Shown here: piece by piece, positions 1 through 13,340 of the stretch
Numbering within the stretch: position 1 is the first letter of the stretch
Layout of the letters: each line of letters begins with the position of its first letter
From: Eutypa lata
Taxonomy: Eukaryota > Ascomycota > Sordariomycetes > Xylariales > Diatrypaceae
Direction of reading: 5' to 3'
DNA length: 64,000 nucleotides
Assembly: GCA_022661535.1 (NCBI GenBank)
Contig: JAKULF010000001.1
Span: 248,001 to 312,000, forward strand
Notes under the pieces: generated by a model
The model's input: only the letters and a program-made list of their open reading frames with translations
The model's database searches: none
What the model was told of the DNA's origin: nothing
Translations under genes and position numbers: made by a program

Positions 1-790
1 TTCGCAAAACAAGAATTATCAACCAGGATACTTAGGTATTGGGTATGTATGCTTAAAAACCTTGGAATATTCAAAAAGAGGGAGCCTTAATAAGCGCAGT
101 ACCGTGGCATCTGGGCATCTGGGCAATCCGGACGTTGCTCCTTATTGAGGCGACACCGACGCAGGTGCAATCAATATAGTAGGAAAATATTGGTAACGTT
201 GGGGGTTATGGGGAAAGCACTGCGACAGGGTGTGGGACTCGCCATATCGTCTACCTCATCCTTCTGCTCTGATTGGAGAAGAGGAAGGTCGCAAATCTTA
301 AGCATTCAAAGCTTAAGGCTTCGCTTATCAGGGTATTCCGAATTTCTAATCTATCCGACAACCGGCTAAGCATATCTTGCTCTAACTTAAGGTACTCTGC
401 TCCATATTCATTTATATGCCTTCACGTGTTCATATTCTACTACGTACTTGAGCAGTGGGTTTCTCCCTTGCCCAAAAGAAAGGCCAAGAATATTCCGTCA
501 TTGTGCAGGGTCAAGTTGAGATGATACAGCATTGGACCCTTGGTTGATACTGGGGCCCGTTCATCCTGGCTGAGGGAAAGACTATTCACAAAAACACTCT
601 AGTGCAGCCCCAACTAAGAAGCTTACCTCGGACTTTTCCTTGGCTCAAGTGAAAATTATTTTGCATTTAAGAACTAATTAGCTAGAGGGTCAATATTTAA
701 GTCCACGATATCAGGGTACTTTTTCCCTTAATTACACACCCCTAACTAACCACTAGGCATCTTTGGCTAGAATCGTCTCCTGGACGAGAT

Positions 791-818
791 GCACACACAC
801 ACACACACACACACACAA
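791..818. repeat. CA dinucleotide microsatellite
   Basis: About 13 uninterrupted CA units lie in intergenic DNA. This is a simple-sequence repeat, likely length-variable between strains. No gene lies close by. Confidence 0.9.
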
Positions 819-3800
819 GCGACTCATGTGACCAACGTCTCCTGCGGCTTACAGACGTTTTGATTACTCGCCCTACCCCGATTCGTAGAAGGTTCCGCAG
901 TGATGGTGGCGTCTGCCAGGCACGGTCTGACCGTCAGTCTCGCCCAAGGCCTGGAGTCTCGATCCATCGGGACGCTCTGGGAATAAGATCAAGTTTGACG
1001 GGCCCAACTTCGCACCCTCACGGGTCAGCTGGAGGACTCTGTGTAACCCGGGTCTGGCCAGTTCTAGCTATAAAGACCTCGAAAAGACCCTATCACAAGA
1101 ACGGGCCACAAAAAGGCAAAACGACCTGTCAACTAACTTAAAACATCCCGCTCATATCACAGCGCGATTCGTGTGTTTTCTTCTGCCGGATGTTACCTAC
1201 TGCTTATCGGGTATTTCTGGTGAGCGAATTGTACGATTCCGAATGACCATGCTGCTGGGACATCCCAATCGCGATAATGACATGGTGAGATTGACTAACA
1301 GCCCTCTTACGTCCCGCCATGTTGATTTGGTACCGTACCCGGCAAAAATACCTAGTCCAGTTCCCAGTTAATTTTCCCACGCCGCACGCCAGGAGTGATA
1401 TTTTGCGTATATTGAGCAATATTAGGCAATCCTCCCAGTCATTGCCAATCGTCATCGACTCAGCCCTAAGGGGAGCTTGACCGTAAATAGAAAGGGTTTG
1501 GCTCCGTTCGCTTGAAAGGTGAGAGTAAGCGTGGTCCGTATATGGCAAACCGGTCATCATTTACGAAACATGAGCGGTGACATATCGACGATGTCCTTTG
1601 CACTAGGCTAGTCGCAGTCAGACGTTTGTGGGAGCTATCTCAGCGTGTTCATGCGCTGCCCCTTGTTTGTACTTCCCAGAAATCCCATTCCCATCTGGCT
1701 GGGTCGGCTATATACCCCAGACAGACCACAGGGGCGCAAGCGTGTGGGTGGTGGCTGAATCCTCCTCGGCTGGTGATCACGTTTTTTTTCTCTGACGCCT
1801 CGCAAACTGTTGCTGGGTTTCGGCGCGACGCCATCTGCGGAGAGCGTTGCTGAGCCGTCCCGGCACAAACATTCTCGGCTCAATCCTGTTTCGCTGTACG
1901 TAGGCGCACCCACGCATGACGCTGTTATCCGGCCAGAACCATCGGTCGGGCAAACCAACAACGGGACAACCAACCGTGGGGGGGTAGAGGGGCATCGGCA
2001 AACTTTGTGACTATCGTGATAAATACACTCTATGAGTGTAACTCCGGAGTTTGGGGAACCTTTGAGGAAGCAAGAGGTCAGGATAAGGCAGGCGGCTAAG
2101 GTCAAGGCTAGCCTTGGCGGTTCTACGTGGTGATGTAGGGATAACCCTGAAGCAATCATGAGTTTAAGTCTTTTTAGCGCTTCTACTACATATGTATGTA
2201 TGTACGTATATCTAATTATTATCGCGGACCCCTCGGGTTCTCGAGTCCACAAATGATCGTGCCCGAGCGTGCCGTTCCTTTGGTGCTCAGAACTACCTCT
2301 GGCTTGGAAGATGGTGGCGCTCTTGCCGCCGCATTGGAAATGCCGGGAATTGGGCATCATTAATAACATGGTGTTAGATGCAAGATCTCTCTTTCCAGAT
2401 AGATGTGTTGCGTAAGTACTTCCTTAGGGGTTATTGCGACGTTCGAGTTAGGTAGTCCGAATGGCCCGCACGACGTTGCCCAAACCACACAATATCCTGA
2501 ATCGGAGAACCTTTTTGACTACGGAAGCACGTAAAATTGAGAATAGACTACGAAATAAGCTGTGCTTATTATTGTCTTAATGCCCTAATATGGTATATGT
2601 ACGGCTGTGCAGCACCCCAATGACGAATCATTTTATGAGTGCTATAGCCCTTTTAAGGTGTAACTTACCCATCGTCTCGCGTGATTTGTGACAGGAAATG
2701 CAAGTCTCACCCGATGCAGGCCGAGAGACGTGAAACGTACTGCAGGCAACTCTTAAAGCTTTTAACGAGTACATAGCATCAGGTAACAGCCAAACGACAT
2801 TGGCTTCTACCTAACTAGCCGTGGGGTGTTTGCCGGAATATTGTGATTCGAGCTGCGATGGTATTAGCAGCGAGCTAGCTTGTCATGTACGTATGTAGGT
2901 CCATTTGCTTGGCTGACTATTCAGCTCGGTTCGCGAATATTCCGTAATGATCGTATAGTAAATAATAATTGTGGGGGGTGGGAGGTATGTAAAAGGTGAG
3001 ATATGATACTATTCGGGAACACTACCTGACTACCCAAGTACGCAGCTACGGGAACGACGGTGGACATTCGGCAGGCTCGGGCAGCCGACCCCACATTATG
3101 ATGCTGGGCTCTCCGTCGTACGTACTTCGTACGCACATGGAAGACGTTATTTGATGGACTGGCAAGGGTATGTATGTATGTAGCTCTAGAAGACAAAACA
3201 ATACTAGCAGAATCAACAAAATCCTTGCGAATCCTGCAATAGTCTCGTTGAGGGTTAGCTAGCTGGCCAAGGAGTTCGTGGCCTAGTTAGACTAAGGGTT
3301 CGCATCAGGAGATGAAGCTAGCACTCTTACGATCCAAGCTATTTCGAGTTTTCTCAGCGAATCGCCACTCCTCCAAGCTTCCTACAGCATACCCAGCGCT
3401 TCTTCAACTGCGCTAACTGCCAACGGCATATGCCAAGTTGGGAAGATGGCTTGGTTTTGGGGGCCTGGAGGGGGACCAAGCGCGTCCCCAAACGAAGGAC
3501 CAAGAGGACAAGAGGCGGACCAGCTGGTTTGGATCCTTCCAGTTCCTCGGGTCCAAGGGTATACGGATGACGGGCAACCGATTATGGAGTAGTTACTAGA
3601 GAGCTAGCAATGGCTTTTTGAAACAAAAACAAATTTTTTAGATCATAACAAATTATAGTTGGGCAACTTCGTTGATGACCATACACCTAGAGGAGAATAC
3701 GTATGTGGACATTATGTCCAACTATGTTGGTAACTAACAACAAGTTGGTTTGCGGCCGTCTTAGCAATACATAGTTAAGCTCCGTTTGTTATATTTATCT

Positions 3801-6454
3801 TTTAAATACTGAAATTTTATTCACAACCCTTTACGGGAACTCTATTGTGGAGGTGTTATTATAAACTGAATCAGGTGTAGGCTATGTTAGCGACACTATT
3901 ATTCAAGAGAGAACCCCTTATTCTCACTTGGGTATAGGGAGATCTAGCCGAGTTGCACCTACCAGCGATAGATGTGTGCATACTACATACGTACCTAGCT
4001 AGCTCTAACTAGAGTCTATGTAGGTATGTATGTAGGTAGGGATAAGGGGGGTCGTCATCTATATAGAGGGTCTCATTACCTTAGCTGCTGCTCATCTCCA
4101 TCAACCAATCATCTGCTTGTTCTCTCCCCTGTGGTATTGCCAATCGCAGCTGCAGATGTCCTGTTATCAGTCCTGATAGCAATTAAAGCCCGTGATGGTG
4201 TCATTGGGTGAAACGGTATCTCTAGCGTTAGATAGGATAATATGCGCCATCATGCCTGTCCTCGCGGTTATCTGCTTCATCAGATGAAAACGCTCGCTGT
4301 GTCGTGTTTCCTTTTCTGGGCAACTACATAGAGCATATAGATAGTGCACGAAAATGGATTTATTTTCTCTGATACCCGCGACAGCCCCCTTTGGACATAT
4401 GTAGGTACTTAGGTAAGTAGGTGGCCTTCCTTTAGACTGGTCGAGATCACCTGGTGACTCTGTCACCAAATTTTTGAGAAGGGCAGTCGGAGATCGGCTA
4501 CCCCAGACGTCCTGATTGGCTAATGCCCGTCAAACACATCTAACCCAAGTCGACAGCTGAATCCTGCAAATAATAAAATTTCTCTCTTTCTTTTCGAAAC
4601 ATCGATGGGAGGCTTGTAATGGTCGGAAACATGCATACGCGACGTATACTTAGTCATCTATGATCTGCCCTAGGAAATAAGCCAAGCAGTCTCTTCTCTT
4701 GATTGGCTACAGTAGATTCTGGGGGAAAAGAGCCTTCTGCATGTTTGATGTCGTAAATCAAATCCTAGGGGGGGGCCGATCTGTTGACCCTTTCTGCATC
4801 CCGAGCCTTCGACGAGCAAGCGCCTCACTGGACGAAGGGACTGTACCTACATCAGTGCAGACCTTTCTGGTGGTAGATGCTGCATCTACTAGAACTTCGC
4901 GTCGTAGGATTGGTACAAATGGTCAGGTGGCGACTCTGAGGACAAGCGAGAGGTGTGACATCCATTTCCATTTTGTCATGGCCTTATGCCCATATAGCCA
5001 CCGTGTAATTATTGTTCTCATCTTCGGGCCAGTTGGCTGAAGCAGAGCAAGCATGCTGCACGAGATTTCCCCGCCCTCAGACGCAGGCAAAATTGGATTC
5101 GGTCTAGCGTCCTGCGCAATGCCCCTCCCATGCGCGTCCTCTGTTACCAGCCACGATATCATATCGACGGCGAAGAACGCTAGCCAGGCCCGCCGCGAGC
5201 AAGAAGGTGTCTGCACTGCACCTGTAACCTGCAACGACGCTGCAACCTACATACATATATACTCACATACTCACATACACACACTCGCACCTGCGGTTGC
5301 CACTGGTGAGCTCCCTGGCTCCCACCTGGGATTAGCCTCTGAACACGACCTAGTCTTGTCGGATACGGAGCAAGTCTCATCAACCGACTCAAAGAAGTGC
5401 AGTAGGTAGCAGGTAGTTACATGGCCACACAATGATAAGAAGGCGTTCACACTCAGTATATACATACCTACCTATGTGGTCATGTCAAACGGGCATGGTG
5501 TAAGATCTTCCCCCCCCCCCCAGAGACCCAATGCCGCGTTTACACGCTCTTCCTGCATATGCCTAGGCAACTTTTGGTCTCAAAGTCAGTAAAATCGACG
5601 TCTCGGAATGTGGGGATAAATCGTGGGGAATTCTGCACAAAATCGATGTAAAAGATAAGGTAATTCATTAGCTTAAGTTGGTTAACTACGTAGATAGCAG
5701 TCTGATAGTCCGATAAAGAGGCTGCGACTATCGCTAGCAAGTTTGAGGGCTGTTTGAGGCAGACATTAACGTTGGAGACACGTCAGGTGCCGTCCATCAC
5801 TTGCGTACAGATAAGTGAGACTACAGAGCAGCAGTCTCTTTCGGGAAACCCGTGATAATGCTATGTAGAAGGGTCCCATCCGGGATAGTTGGAGCATGAG
5901 TGGTCCGCTGATGTAAGGTACCGGCTATAGTGGATATTGCCCTCCGAACCTGAAGGCCGTATATCATTATGTGTGTAGTTGAAGGTCATGTCCTAGACAT
6001 CGCATACACAGTGGTGATAGGCAACAGGTAGGTAGTATTCTACAAGTTAGTATATTCTCGTCGTAATGTATCCCGGGAGTAGGCAATTATGATGTCAAGA
6101 AGGCCTGGGCAGCGGCATATCACTCTATAGACGAGGCTTCTCGTGTGTGCTACAGGCGAGGTCGAGAACTATGATGCGAAGCAACCAAGGGCAACCTAGT
6201 AGGGAGGGGACGCAGCACTGAAAATCTTGAACATGTTCGTGGCAAAATTCGGTTGTGATTGGAACGCATGGTGAAAGTGGCTTCGAAGTAATTACGATAC
6301 AACCCTCCAAGAAACATTCTGCGTAAATTGCCATGCTCTTTCAAACTGCATCAAGTGACCAATGAGAAACAGCAAACAGCCGTAGCCATAGTCGTCGTAA
6401 TAAGTTAGCTTTATGACACTAGAAACGTGCTTACGCAGGTTTGTAGCTATGATT

Positions 6455-6474
6455 TTAGGTAGGTAGGTAGGTAG
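6455..6474. repeat. TAGG tetranucleotide run
   Basis: Four to five tandem TAGG units. This is one of many short runs of the same tetramer, or its complement CCTA, scattered through almost every intergenic region of the window. Confidence 0.8.
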
Positions 6475-8478
6475 AATAATGCACTATATTGCAGTAGACA
6501 CACATGCGCGCGCTCATTCGCATCAAATTCAATGTGCTTGTGCTTGTGTATTCAATATGCCGCTAGTCGCAGATTGCGCGAGGATTGCCAGATATCGCCT
6601 GACAATTTTGCAGACGGCAAAGATGCTGAGCTGTTTCAGTTCGATTGTGTAATGCAGTGACGATAAAAACGCAAGCTGTTTGCGATGTTGCCTCTTCTAT
6701 GTAGAATGACAACTGCCGCGCACCGGAGCCTTATACCAATGCTGGGTAGGCATATTTTGCCTACCTAGAGGTACATTTTTTTTTTTCACGAGGCAGAAGA
6801 GTTGCACAATGCGCAAGATTTCTTGAGGCAACCTCTTCACTCCCCTGTAACCCGTAACTACACACCTTTGACGCTGTAAGTAGAAATCGGCCGAGACTTT
6901 GTAGACACACGCTCTCCACAATATTTAGTTACATAGTTAGTAGTTAATGGATACTTAGATAAGTTGCATAATGACGATAGTAGCATTCGAACATTCGTGC
7001 GAAAGGTTGGACCATGGTTGAGAGCTCCGCGAACCCCCACGTCGTTCCACTATACATATCCGTCTTAAAACATTAATGATTTACTTGTAATTATGGGCTT
7101 GATATTAGAGCATATATACATATCATTTAATCCGAGTTTTAAGTTTTCAAAGTGGAAACTATAACTATGCTGGGGCGGGAGCGGAAGAAAGGCGAAAAAG
7201 GGGGTACTATCAATGGTTGACCCATCTTGAACCATTGGAGATTCACCAGATACTGGATCGATCAGGAGGAGCACAGTGGATATAATGGCGTAGAGGAAAA
7301 ACAGTCACATAATATTTATTCTCTAATTGAACGACATACATCATCGCAAGACGTAACAAGACGTAGCTATGTAATAGATTGGAGAAGACTTGGAGGCAGT
7401 TATGAACAAGAACACAATATCAAGTCTGGTGACAGCAAGTCCATACCTCGTAGGGCAGGCAATGGAGCATAACTCGGCCGACTAGCCTAGATACAGCTTA
7501 GAAGGGAGTGTATTAACTCCCTAAACTAAGACTCATCAATGAACGGAATACTATGGGGGGTTGTTGCAATATGGGGGGCCTTCTGGCATAAAAGTGGCTC
7601 TCTTTTTCGTACAGGTAGGTATAGTAAGAGTCACTGACGACAAAAAAACGTGCGAATAGGTAGAAATTTCGAGGACGGGTTACTCATTTGCTCATATTAC
7701 GCAATTATGTAAAGAAAAAAAGACAGATTGAGGTAATTAGGTATTCTGGTTCAAACTGTAATATGTCCATTAGTTATGTCTGTCTTATTTTGGTTTTGTT
7801 CATGTTAATTCAATAAAGAACGCCCTCAAGGCCCTCGTTCTTCCTTATTTAATTATTTCCAATCTCACACCCAAAAATCTTTCCCTAATTAGGTACTCGC
7901 CCGGTGAAAAAGTTTTGGTTCAACTTTGTGCCTGTTGTGTGAGAAAGTTATTCACTGATGAAAATTCAAGGCCCCACCCCAAATGTCGCACTAATCCTTG
8001 CTCATAAAGCTCCATTTCTTTCGCCAGGCCCCCAGAGCGATCAACCCCAGCGCTAAGCTCATTACGACCTGGTGTCATATGCAAGAGCACGACAAGGACC
8101 GGGATTGTCCAGCAAGGCACCTGAGTCCTACGATAACGCCCTTCCCCACCCAAATTGATGCGTCCAAGCCAAGCTGAACCAGCCAGATCACTCACACAGA
8201 GGAGAATAGGGGGGTTTGTCCAATGCTACCCTTGTAAAACCTACCCCCCGTCTGTGGGCCTAGCTGCTGATCGACTGATCTCTTGTTATGTAGCATGTAT
8301 CCTCCCACTTGCGATTCCACTAGCATGTACATCTACGGTGCTATGGTAGGCTACACAGGTACCTTGAGGGCATGGATTATGGGCTGTGCAGCAGGGGAGG
8401 GACGAAGGTACACACCCATCAACACCCAAATGGCTGCAATAATACGTACTGCTTCTTGATACACACCTACCTACTAAT

Positions 8479-8946
8479 ATGAACCTTTCCCTCCACTTTC
8501 GTGAACTACTTCAACTCTGCCAAACTGCTCTTGCTTCTCGACTCTCTTTTTCCAACTTGATAACTCTACTCAACTACGACCGACCATCAGCGGAACAGAA
8601 CGACATACACTTCGATCAACTCTCACCACCAGTTGCCCTACGTAACTACTCTAGACTAGACCGTCCTCGTCCCCCCTCCTCGTCTATTAGTCACATACGC
8701 TCTAGGACTCTCGCTGAGAGAAACTTGACAACGACTCTTCCGACTTAGGTATTAGAAGAATATCTAGGTCCGGAACGTAATTGACGACCATACCTTGCTA
8801 CTGTTCGAATTGTATCGAATACAAATAAAGTCATTGTCCTCTCCTTCAACTGGGCATCCTCGCTACGAAACGGCTGAGCCGAATCTCAGCTTACACGATA
8901 GACCTCTTATCACTAGGCAACACGGACAACCACTCCGCGATACACA
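8479..8946 (+). promoter_or_regulatory. probable long ATG-free 5' leader of the ECL1-like gene
   Basis: Between the ATG at 8479 and the ATG of the ECL1-like gene at 8947 I see no other ATG on the plus strand, and the stretch is rich in C and T. Both are usual for a transcribed fungal 5' leader. The ATG at 8479 opens an 89-codon frame that stops at 8748. If the transcript starts upstream of 8479 this would be an upstream ORF; if it starts downstream, the leader is ATG-free. The transcription start cannot be read from sequence alone. Confidence 0.35.
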
Positions 8947-9414
8947 ATGTCTTCCGATCTTTCCTGGGAACACCAATTCTGTTTAGCCTGTGATAGGCAA
9001 ACAGATGGTGCTACGTATTGCTCAGAATCCTGCAGGCTGTCTGATTTCGAGAAATCATCATCATCTGCCCCAAGCACGCCAACGGGTTCTCACAGCCCCG
9101 GAGAGCCCTCGTTCTCTTGGACGTCTCCTAGATCCCAGTCGAAATTTGTCCTCTCGCCCGCTTATGACTTCAGCAATGCTCAACCGTATGGGTCCACACC
9201 TCTACCACAGTCCTTCCTCTCGCAACGCTCAGAAACGACTTCTTCGGCTCGCGTCTTGACACCCTCGAGCTCGCAGACCAGTCTTTGCTCTATGCAGAGC
9301 ACATCGTCCTCTGGCAGTGGGACTAGCCACTTGTCAGACAAGGCTCGGAAGCAGCTGAGAGACTATGCCAGTTCCTTTGAGCACGCTCAATTACAACGAC
9401 GAAGATCGTATTAA
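8947..9414 (+). CDS. ECL1-like life-span regulatory factor
   Basis: A single-exon frame of 155 residues. The N-terminus carries a short cysteine module: CLAC around residues 14-17, then a YCSESCR segment near residues 25-31, directly followed by a Ser/Thr/Pro-rich tail and a basic C-terminus ending RRRSY. This layout matches the fungal life-span regulatory factor (ECL1) family, small Cys-containing proteins which in fission yeast extend chronological life span and respond to nutrient or metal starvation. The cysteines probably bind a metal ion; that is known for related proteins, not shown here. It has no close neighbour and is preceded by a long pyrimidine-rich leader. The start is the first ATG after that leader, and the Cys module lies right after it, as usual in this family. 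The molecular target is unknown. Confidence 0.8.
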   Translation: MSSDLSWEHQFCLACDRQTDGATYCSESCRLSDFEKSSSSAPSTPTGSHSPGEPSFSWTSPRSQSKFVLSPAYDFSNAQPYGSTPLPQSFLSQRSETTSSARVLTPSSSQTSLCSMQSTSSSGSGTSHLSDKARKQLRDYASSFEHAQLQRRRSY

Positions 9415-11064
9415 ACCAAATCCGACCATGTATCACGTATTCACTTCGACTCTAAAATGTTTCACCTACTTTTATCAACTATACCCAATTAGCATATCAT
9501 ATTCGAACCGCGCGATCCACCCATCTCTTACTCCTGTCACGACGGATTAGCGTGAGGGTCATCTCAACACACTCCATTTTTTCTTTGTTGTATATGAGCA
9601 TTATCGGAGCACAGCATCATAAAAAGTTTTTGTCATTTCCCCCCAGGGACCTCTTCCTTCGAATTGCTTCCAGCCACAGGCGTACGACGGGAGCGATCGG
9701 TACAAGGTCGTGCTGTATTTTTTTGTTTTACCATGGGAACACTAGTCGAGATATCACTGTTTTTCTATTGCATAGGGCTCAAATGCCGGGATTGGGATTT
9801 GGACTTGGATGGGTAAAGCAACCATTGGTGGTTGCTGGTTCACGAATGGTGTTATCGTCACATAAAAAAGAAAGGAAGATGACGATGGAATAGGTTATAG
9901 TCTACGAGACTTATTACCTCGATATGGGAAGTATCCACTACCTGTGGATTGATGGGATCTGGCAGCAATGTTCATCCATTCGGACTAGAATGTTGGAAAT
10001 GGCACGAAGCTACTCTGTACTGCATCGGCAGTTTGGCCTTGCACCAGAAGCAGAGTTAGATAGACCTTCAAAGTACAAATGAACAAGTCGGACCCTCATA
10101 CACTTCCTCCTGGTCGTATCAGACCAATGTGCAAATTTTTTCGTGAACCATATATGACTGTAATGTAATTTGCAACTAGCATTTCCCATGGCGCCTGAAA
10201 CTGGCAGCCCAAATGATGTCCAACTTTTGAAACCGGCCTTCCTCATACGGTCTTTGAGATCAATGAGCCCAGCAGGCCCATCCGGAGACTCCGCTCTCCC
10301 TTCCTCTGTGGAGAGCAATGACCAGCTACGTGTACGTGGTCCAAAACAGCAGGTAGACGGCGGCTCTCTCTATCTCTCTAGCTAGTGGATATGCTGTTCG
10401 GAGAAAAAGTGGACGGCTATCGTTCCAAATTGAGATTTCCCCAGACTATGATCTGCTAATCCTATCAGCGCCCCCCCCTCATCAGCCGTACTTAGTATTG
10501 CAGAGCTTTGCTGAACGAAACGAGCTACGTGCATAACTTCAAAGGCACTATTAATGTTACTAGCTTAATACCGTACACGGGCGCCGTGGGACAGTCAAAC
10601 GAGAGAATAGCGAGCGACGCCTACTCGAATAGCTGACTTAGCTCGTTCTAGGCCCCCCCTGGAATACATATGAGAGCTAAATGGAATGACGACTTTCCCA
10701 TCAACAAATTGCATGCTCGCTCGCCCCAGCATGGGTGGTTCGGTAGGTTGATACTAACGACACCGCACAGGCCTAAAATGTGGCTCTTCTTCTAGTGAGA
10801 ACCTCTCCGGTGCCTGGGTGCGCACGTTAGATCCATAGTTAAAGTGCTACAGCTAGCTACCTAGAACTCGAATTCTTATTGTTTAGTCAGTAGAGCCTGC
10901 TCCACACGGACTACATGAGCAGGTTACTAATAAGCGGCGCCGTCGGGTTTTCGTGGCCCACGGCATCCGCTTGCAGTTCCTTTTGAAACCAAAAGGTTTT
11001 TCTCTAGTGAAAACTACATAATATTGTGTGATTCATCAATAAGATGATTCACTCTATATGCACT

Positions 11065-11090
11065 ATCCATCCATCCATCCATCCATCCAT
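11065..11090. repeat. ATCC tetranucleotide microsatellite
   Basis: Six and a half tandem ATCC units in intergenic DNA. Confidence 0.9.
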
Positions 11091-13009
11091 GGGAGGCCCG
11101 ATCTCGCGCAAAGTGAAATTAATAGCTTACTCTGGCCGATAACGGCAGACTGCTTAGGCCGCACAGGTCCTCCTCTCCAGTAAACTGTGAATAAGCTCTT
11201 GATTCGAGAATGTGGCTTCCCGAGAGTGACCGATAGCGGAGCTCTTGAGGGTTTGAAGTTAATTTATTGCAAAATACAGAGATACAGAGAGAAGGCTACG
11301 GCATGCAGTGTAGTTATAAGTGGTGTATGGAATCAACCTTCATGCAAGGCACGTCGGAATTCCGGATGCGAGTCGGAAGTCCCTTAACTATCAATGCAAG
11401 GCACTGGCTGGACTCTTCGCTAATACAGAGTAGGTAGTATCAAGGCTACATCCTTTCGGAGCATGGGAAGCTTCATACTCATGAGTCTATTTAAATACAT
11501 ATGTACCTCAGTGTAGTTGAACATTGATAGGTATAACTATAGTAAAATGTTGTCACTCTAGTGAAACTGTCGTTGTTATTACCTATGATCTGTTACAGTA
11601 CATAGTAGTCATATAACTGCATGCACACTGTCAAATTATACATAAATAGCAGCCAAGAGAGGAAAGGTCATGGAATAAACGCGGCATAGCGGCTATAAGG
11701 GACCCGGCATATCAATTTAGTGAAAGTTTATGTGTGGTTGGCAAGCGATATGAGTGGGTTAACTAGCGCCGGCAGCAACCCATTCTTCACCGTTGGAGTT
11801 GAGGAGAGTTCTGTTCTGCCGATAGTTGGATGCCTGCTTTACAAGAGTACGGGCCAATTCGGAATTTCTTTCTTTTGATTAATAGAGTGAGAGAATATAA
11901 CTAGGTAGCTACATAGGTAGGCAATAAGTGTAATTATTGAACACAATGCGCGACAGAGGACAGGGACATGGTCGTAGGCCGCCGCCGGTGATTGACGTGG
12001 AAGGCTCCGGTCCAAACATTTCCAAACAACATAAATTGGGGACTTGGCTGAATGTTTTATGCACTTACTATACAGAATGAAACGCCGAACTTATGCAAGG
12101 CTTACATTGCATACGGATGTAGGAAGTCCTAAGATATTTGCCGCATTGGATAAACTACGGGCATCAATGTTCTGTCTCGTCCAATGTTATTCCATACGTA
12201 GGTACATATGTATTGTAGGTATGTAGGCATGTAGTCGAGGCCTACCTCTAGGTGTCTACGCAGTGTCAATTGTCCGAACCAAGAGAGTGAGAAGTAGTGA
12301 AAACTCTGATTGTTGGTTTTATTTTTACTTCCCTTTCCCCTCTTCTATGTATCTCAATATGACAGATGTTGTTGCCAATATTACCGTTCCCTCCGGCTGT
12401 AGCATAGCCCATTCATCTAAGCCTGCATGCATTACGTTGCGTTGCATCGCATCGCGACTACGATATTTCTTTAATAACCATGTACGCAATTGGATATACT
12501 GAAACAACTTCAAGTAGGCTGTCTACGGTCGAACGGCCTCGAACCTCTCCCTCCCCGGGGTTTGATGGTTCGGGCGAAATGCAGCAAGCATGAAGGGACA
12601 AATTTTCCTCAGCCTTGAGGGTGCTTGTCCTCCCATCTCCCCTAATCCGGGCCAATCGAACACGCTTCCATTATGTAAGGTTACAACATCGTAAAGCCCA
12701 ATGACGCAGAACCAAGCCTTTCAATGGCTAAACATGCCAATGAGAAGAGGCGCCGTTGATTAAAGGAGATGCCTAGTTTACACCCACCACAAGTCTGCTT
12801 CGGATACCAAGACTGAACGAATGCATTGTCTTTACATATGAGTGGTTGATAGAATAGACTCTGCAGATTAATCTGGGTATCTCATGTATGCCTTGTTTGG
12901 TTCATTCCGGCTGGCCTTGGTACTCCATTTTCGACTCCGTACGTAGATGAGACGTACAACATCTAAAGCCTATCTAAACATGAGCAGTATCAACGGCTTG
13001 CCGAGATCA

Positions 13010-13340
13010 ACGGGGAAGCCCCCGACCTCTCGGAGCTTCGTAAATGCATAGGACGTCGCTCCCAATTCCGTCTTCTGACACGGGTGGTTTAGCGATATTC
13101 GCCTTCTTAAGCCGTCGATCGATTTCTTCAATGGCACAGAATCATTGGGTGTACGCATTACTTTGCAAGCCTACATGTCGTGTCATTGCAGCAGAAATGA
13201 TATCGAACGGCCCCCAAGCGGGAAAACACATGTCATTTCTCGTCAACTATGGACATGCAGTATCGTAACTGGAGTTCGCAGTCAGACAGTCTGCGGAGGA
13301 GGCACCGTTACATTGATCACATACATATACAGTTTTAGGT
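13010..13340 (-). pseudogene. possible decayed coding remnant
   Basis: Read on the minus strand in one frame, this stretch translates into protein-like text for roughly 95-100 codons, interrupted by one TAG and one TGA. The last part, after the TGA, reads as a charged helix-like segment (AIEEIDRRLKKANIAKPP). I do not recognise the family, and the frame could be chance. It is listed because it is the only place in the 9.4-17.9 kb gap where an extended protein-like reading appears. Confidence 0.15.

Larger units (their letters stand above)
1..8478. other. gene-poor intergenic region
   Basis: No open frame here resembles a known protein. The frames present are short, many begin at non-ATG codons, and they show no family motif. 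The stretch holds a CA dinucleotide run near 792-817, TAGG/TATG tetranucleotide runs (for example around 4018-4040 and 6455-6475), short homopolymers and moderate AT richness. No transposon ends, tRNA or 5S rRNA gene could be recognised by eye. It may include the far 5' region of the ECL1-like gene that follows. Confidence 0.6.

Noticed and set aside
1635..2369. 244-codon open frame on the minus strand
   Set aside because: Its composition is irregular, it has no family motif, and it overlaps several equally long frames; it is judged chance in a GC-richer patch.
8795..8986. Frame overlapping the ECL1-like start, considered as an overlapping uORF
   Set aside because: It opens with TTG, not ATG, so it is unlikely to be translated.
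10010..10385. Overlapping frames of about 70-100 codons on both strands
   Set aside because: Neither strand shows recognisable motifs, and they are mutually exclusive; not supportable as a gene.
10478..10500. Word resembling part of a 5S rRNA gene (CAGCCGTACTTAG)
   Set aside because: The flanking sequence does not match 5S rRNA on either side.
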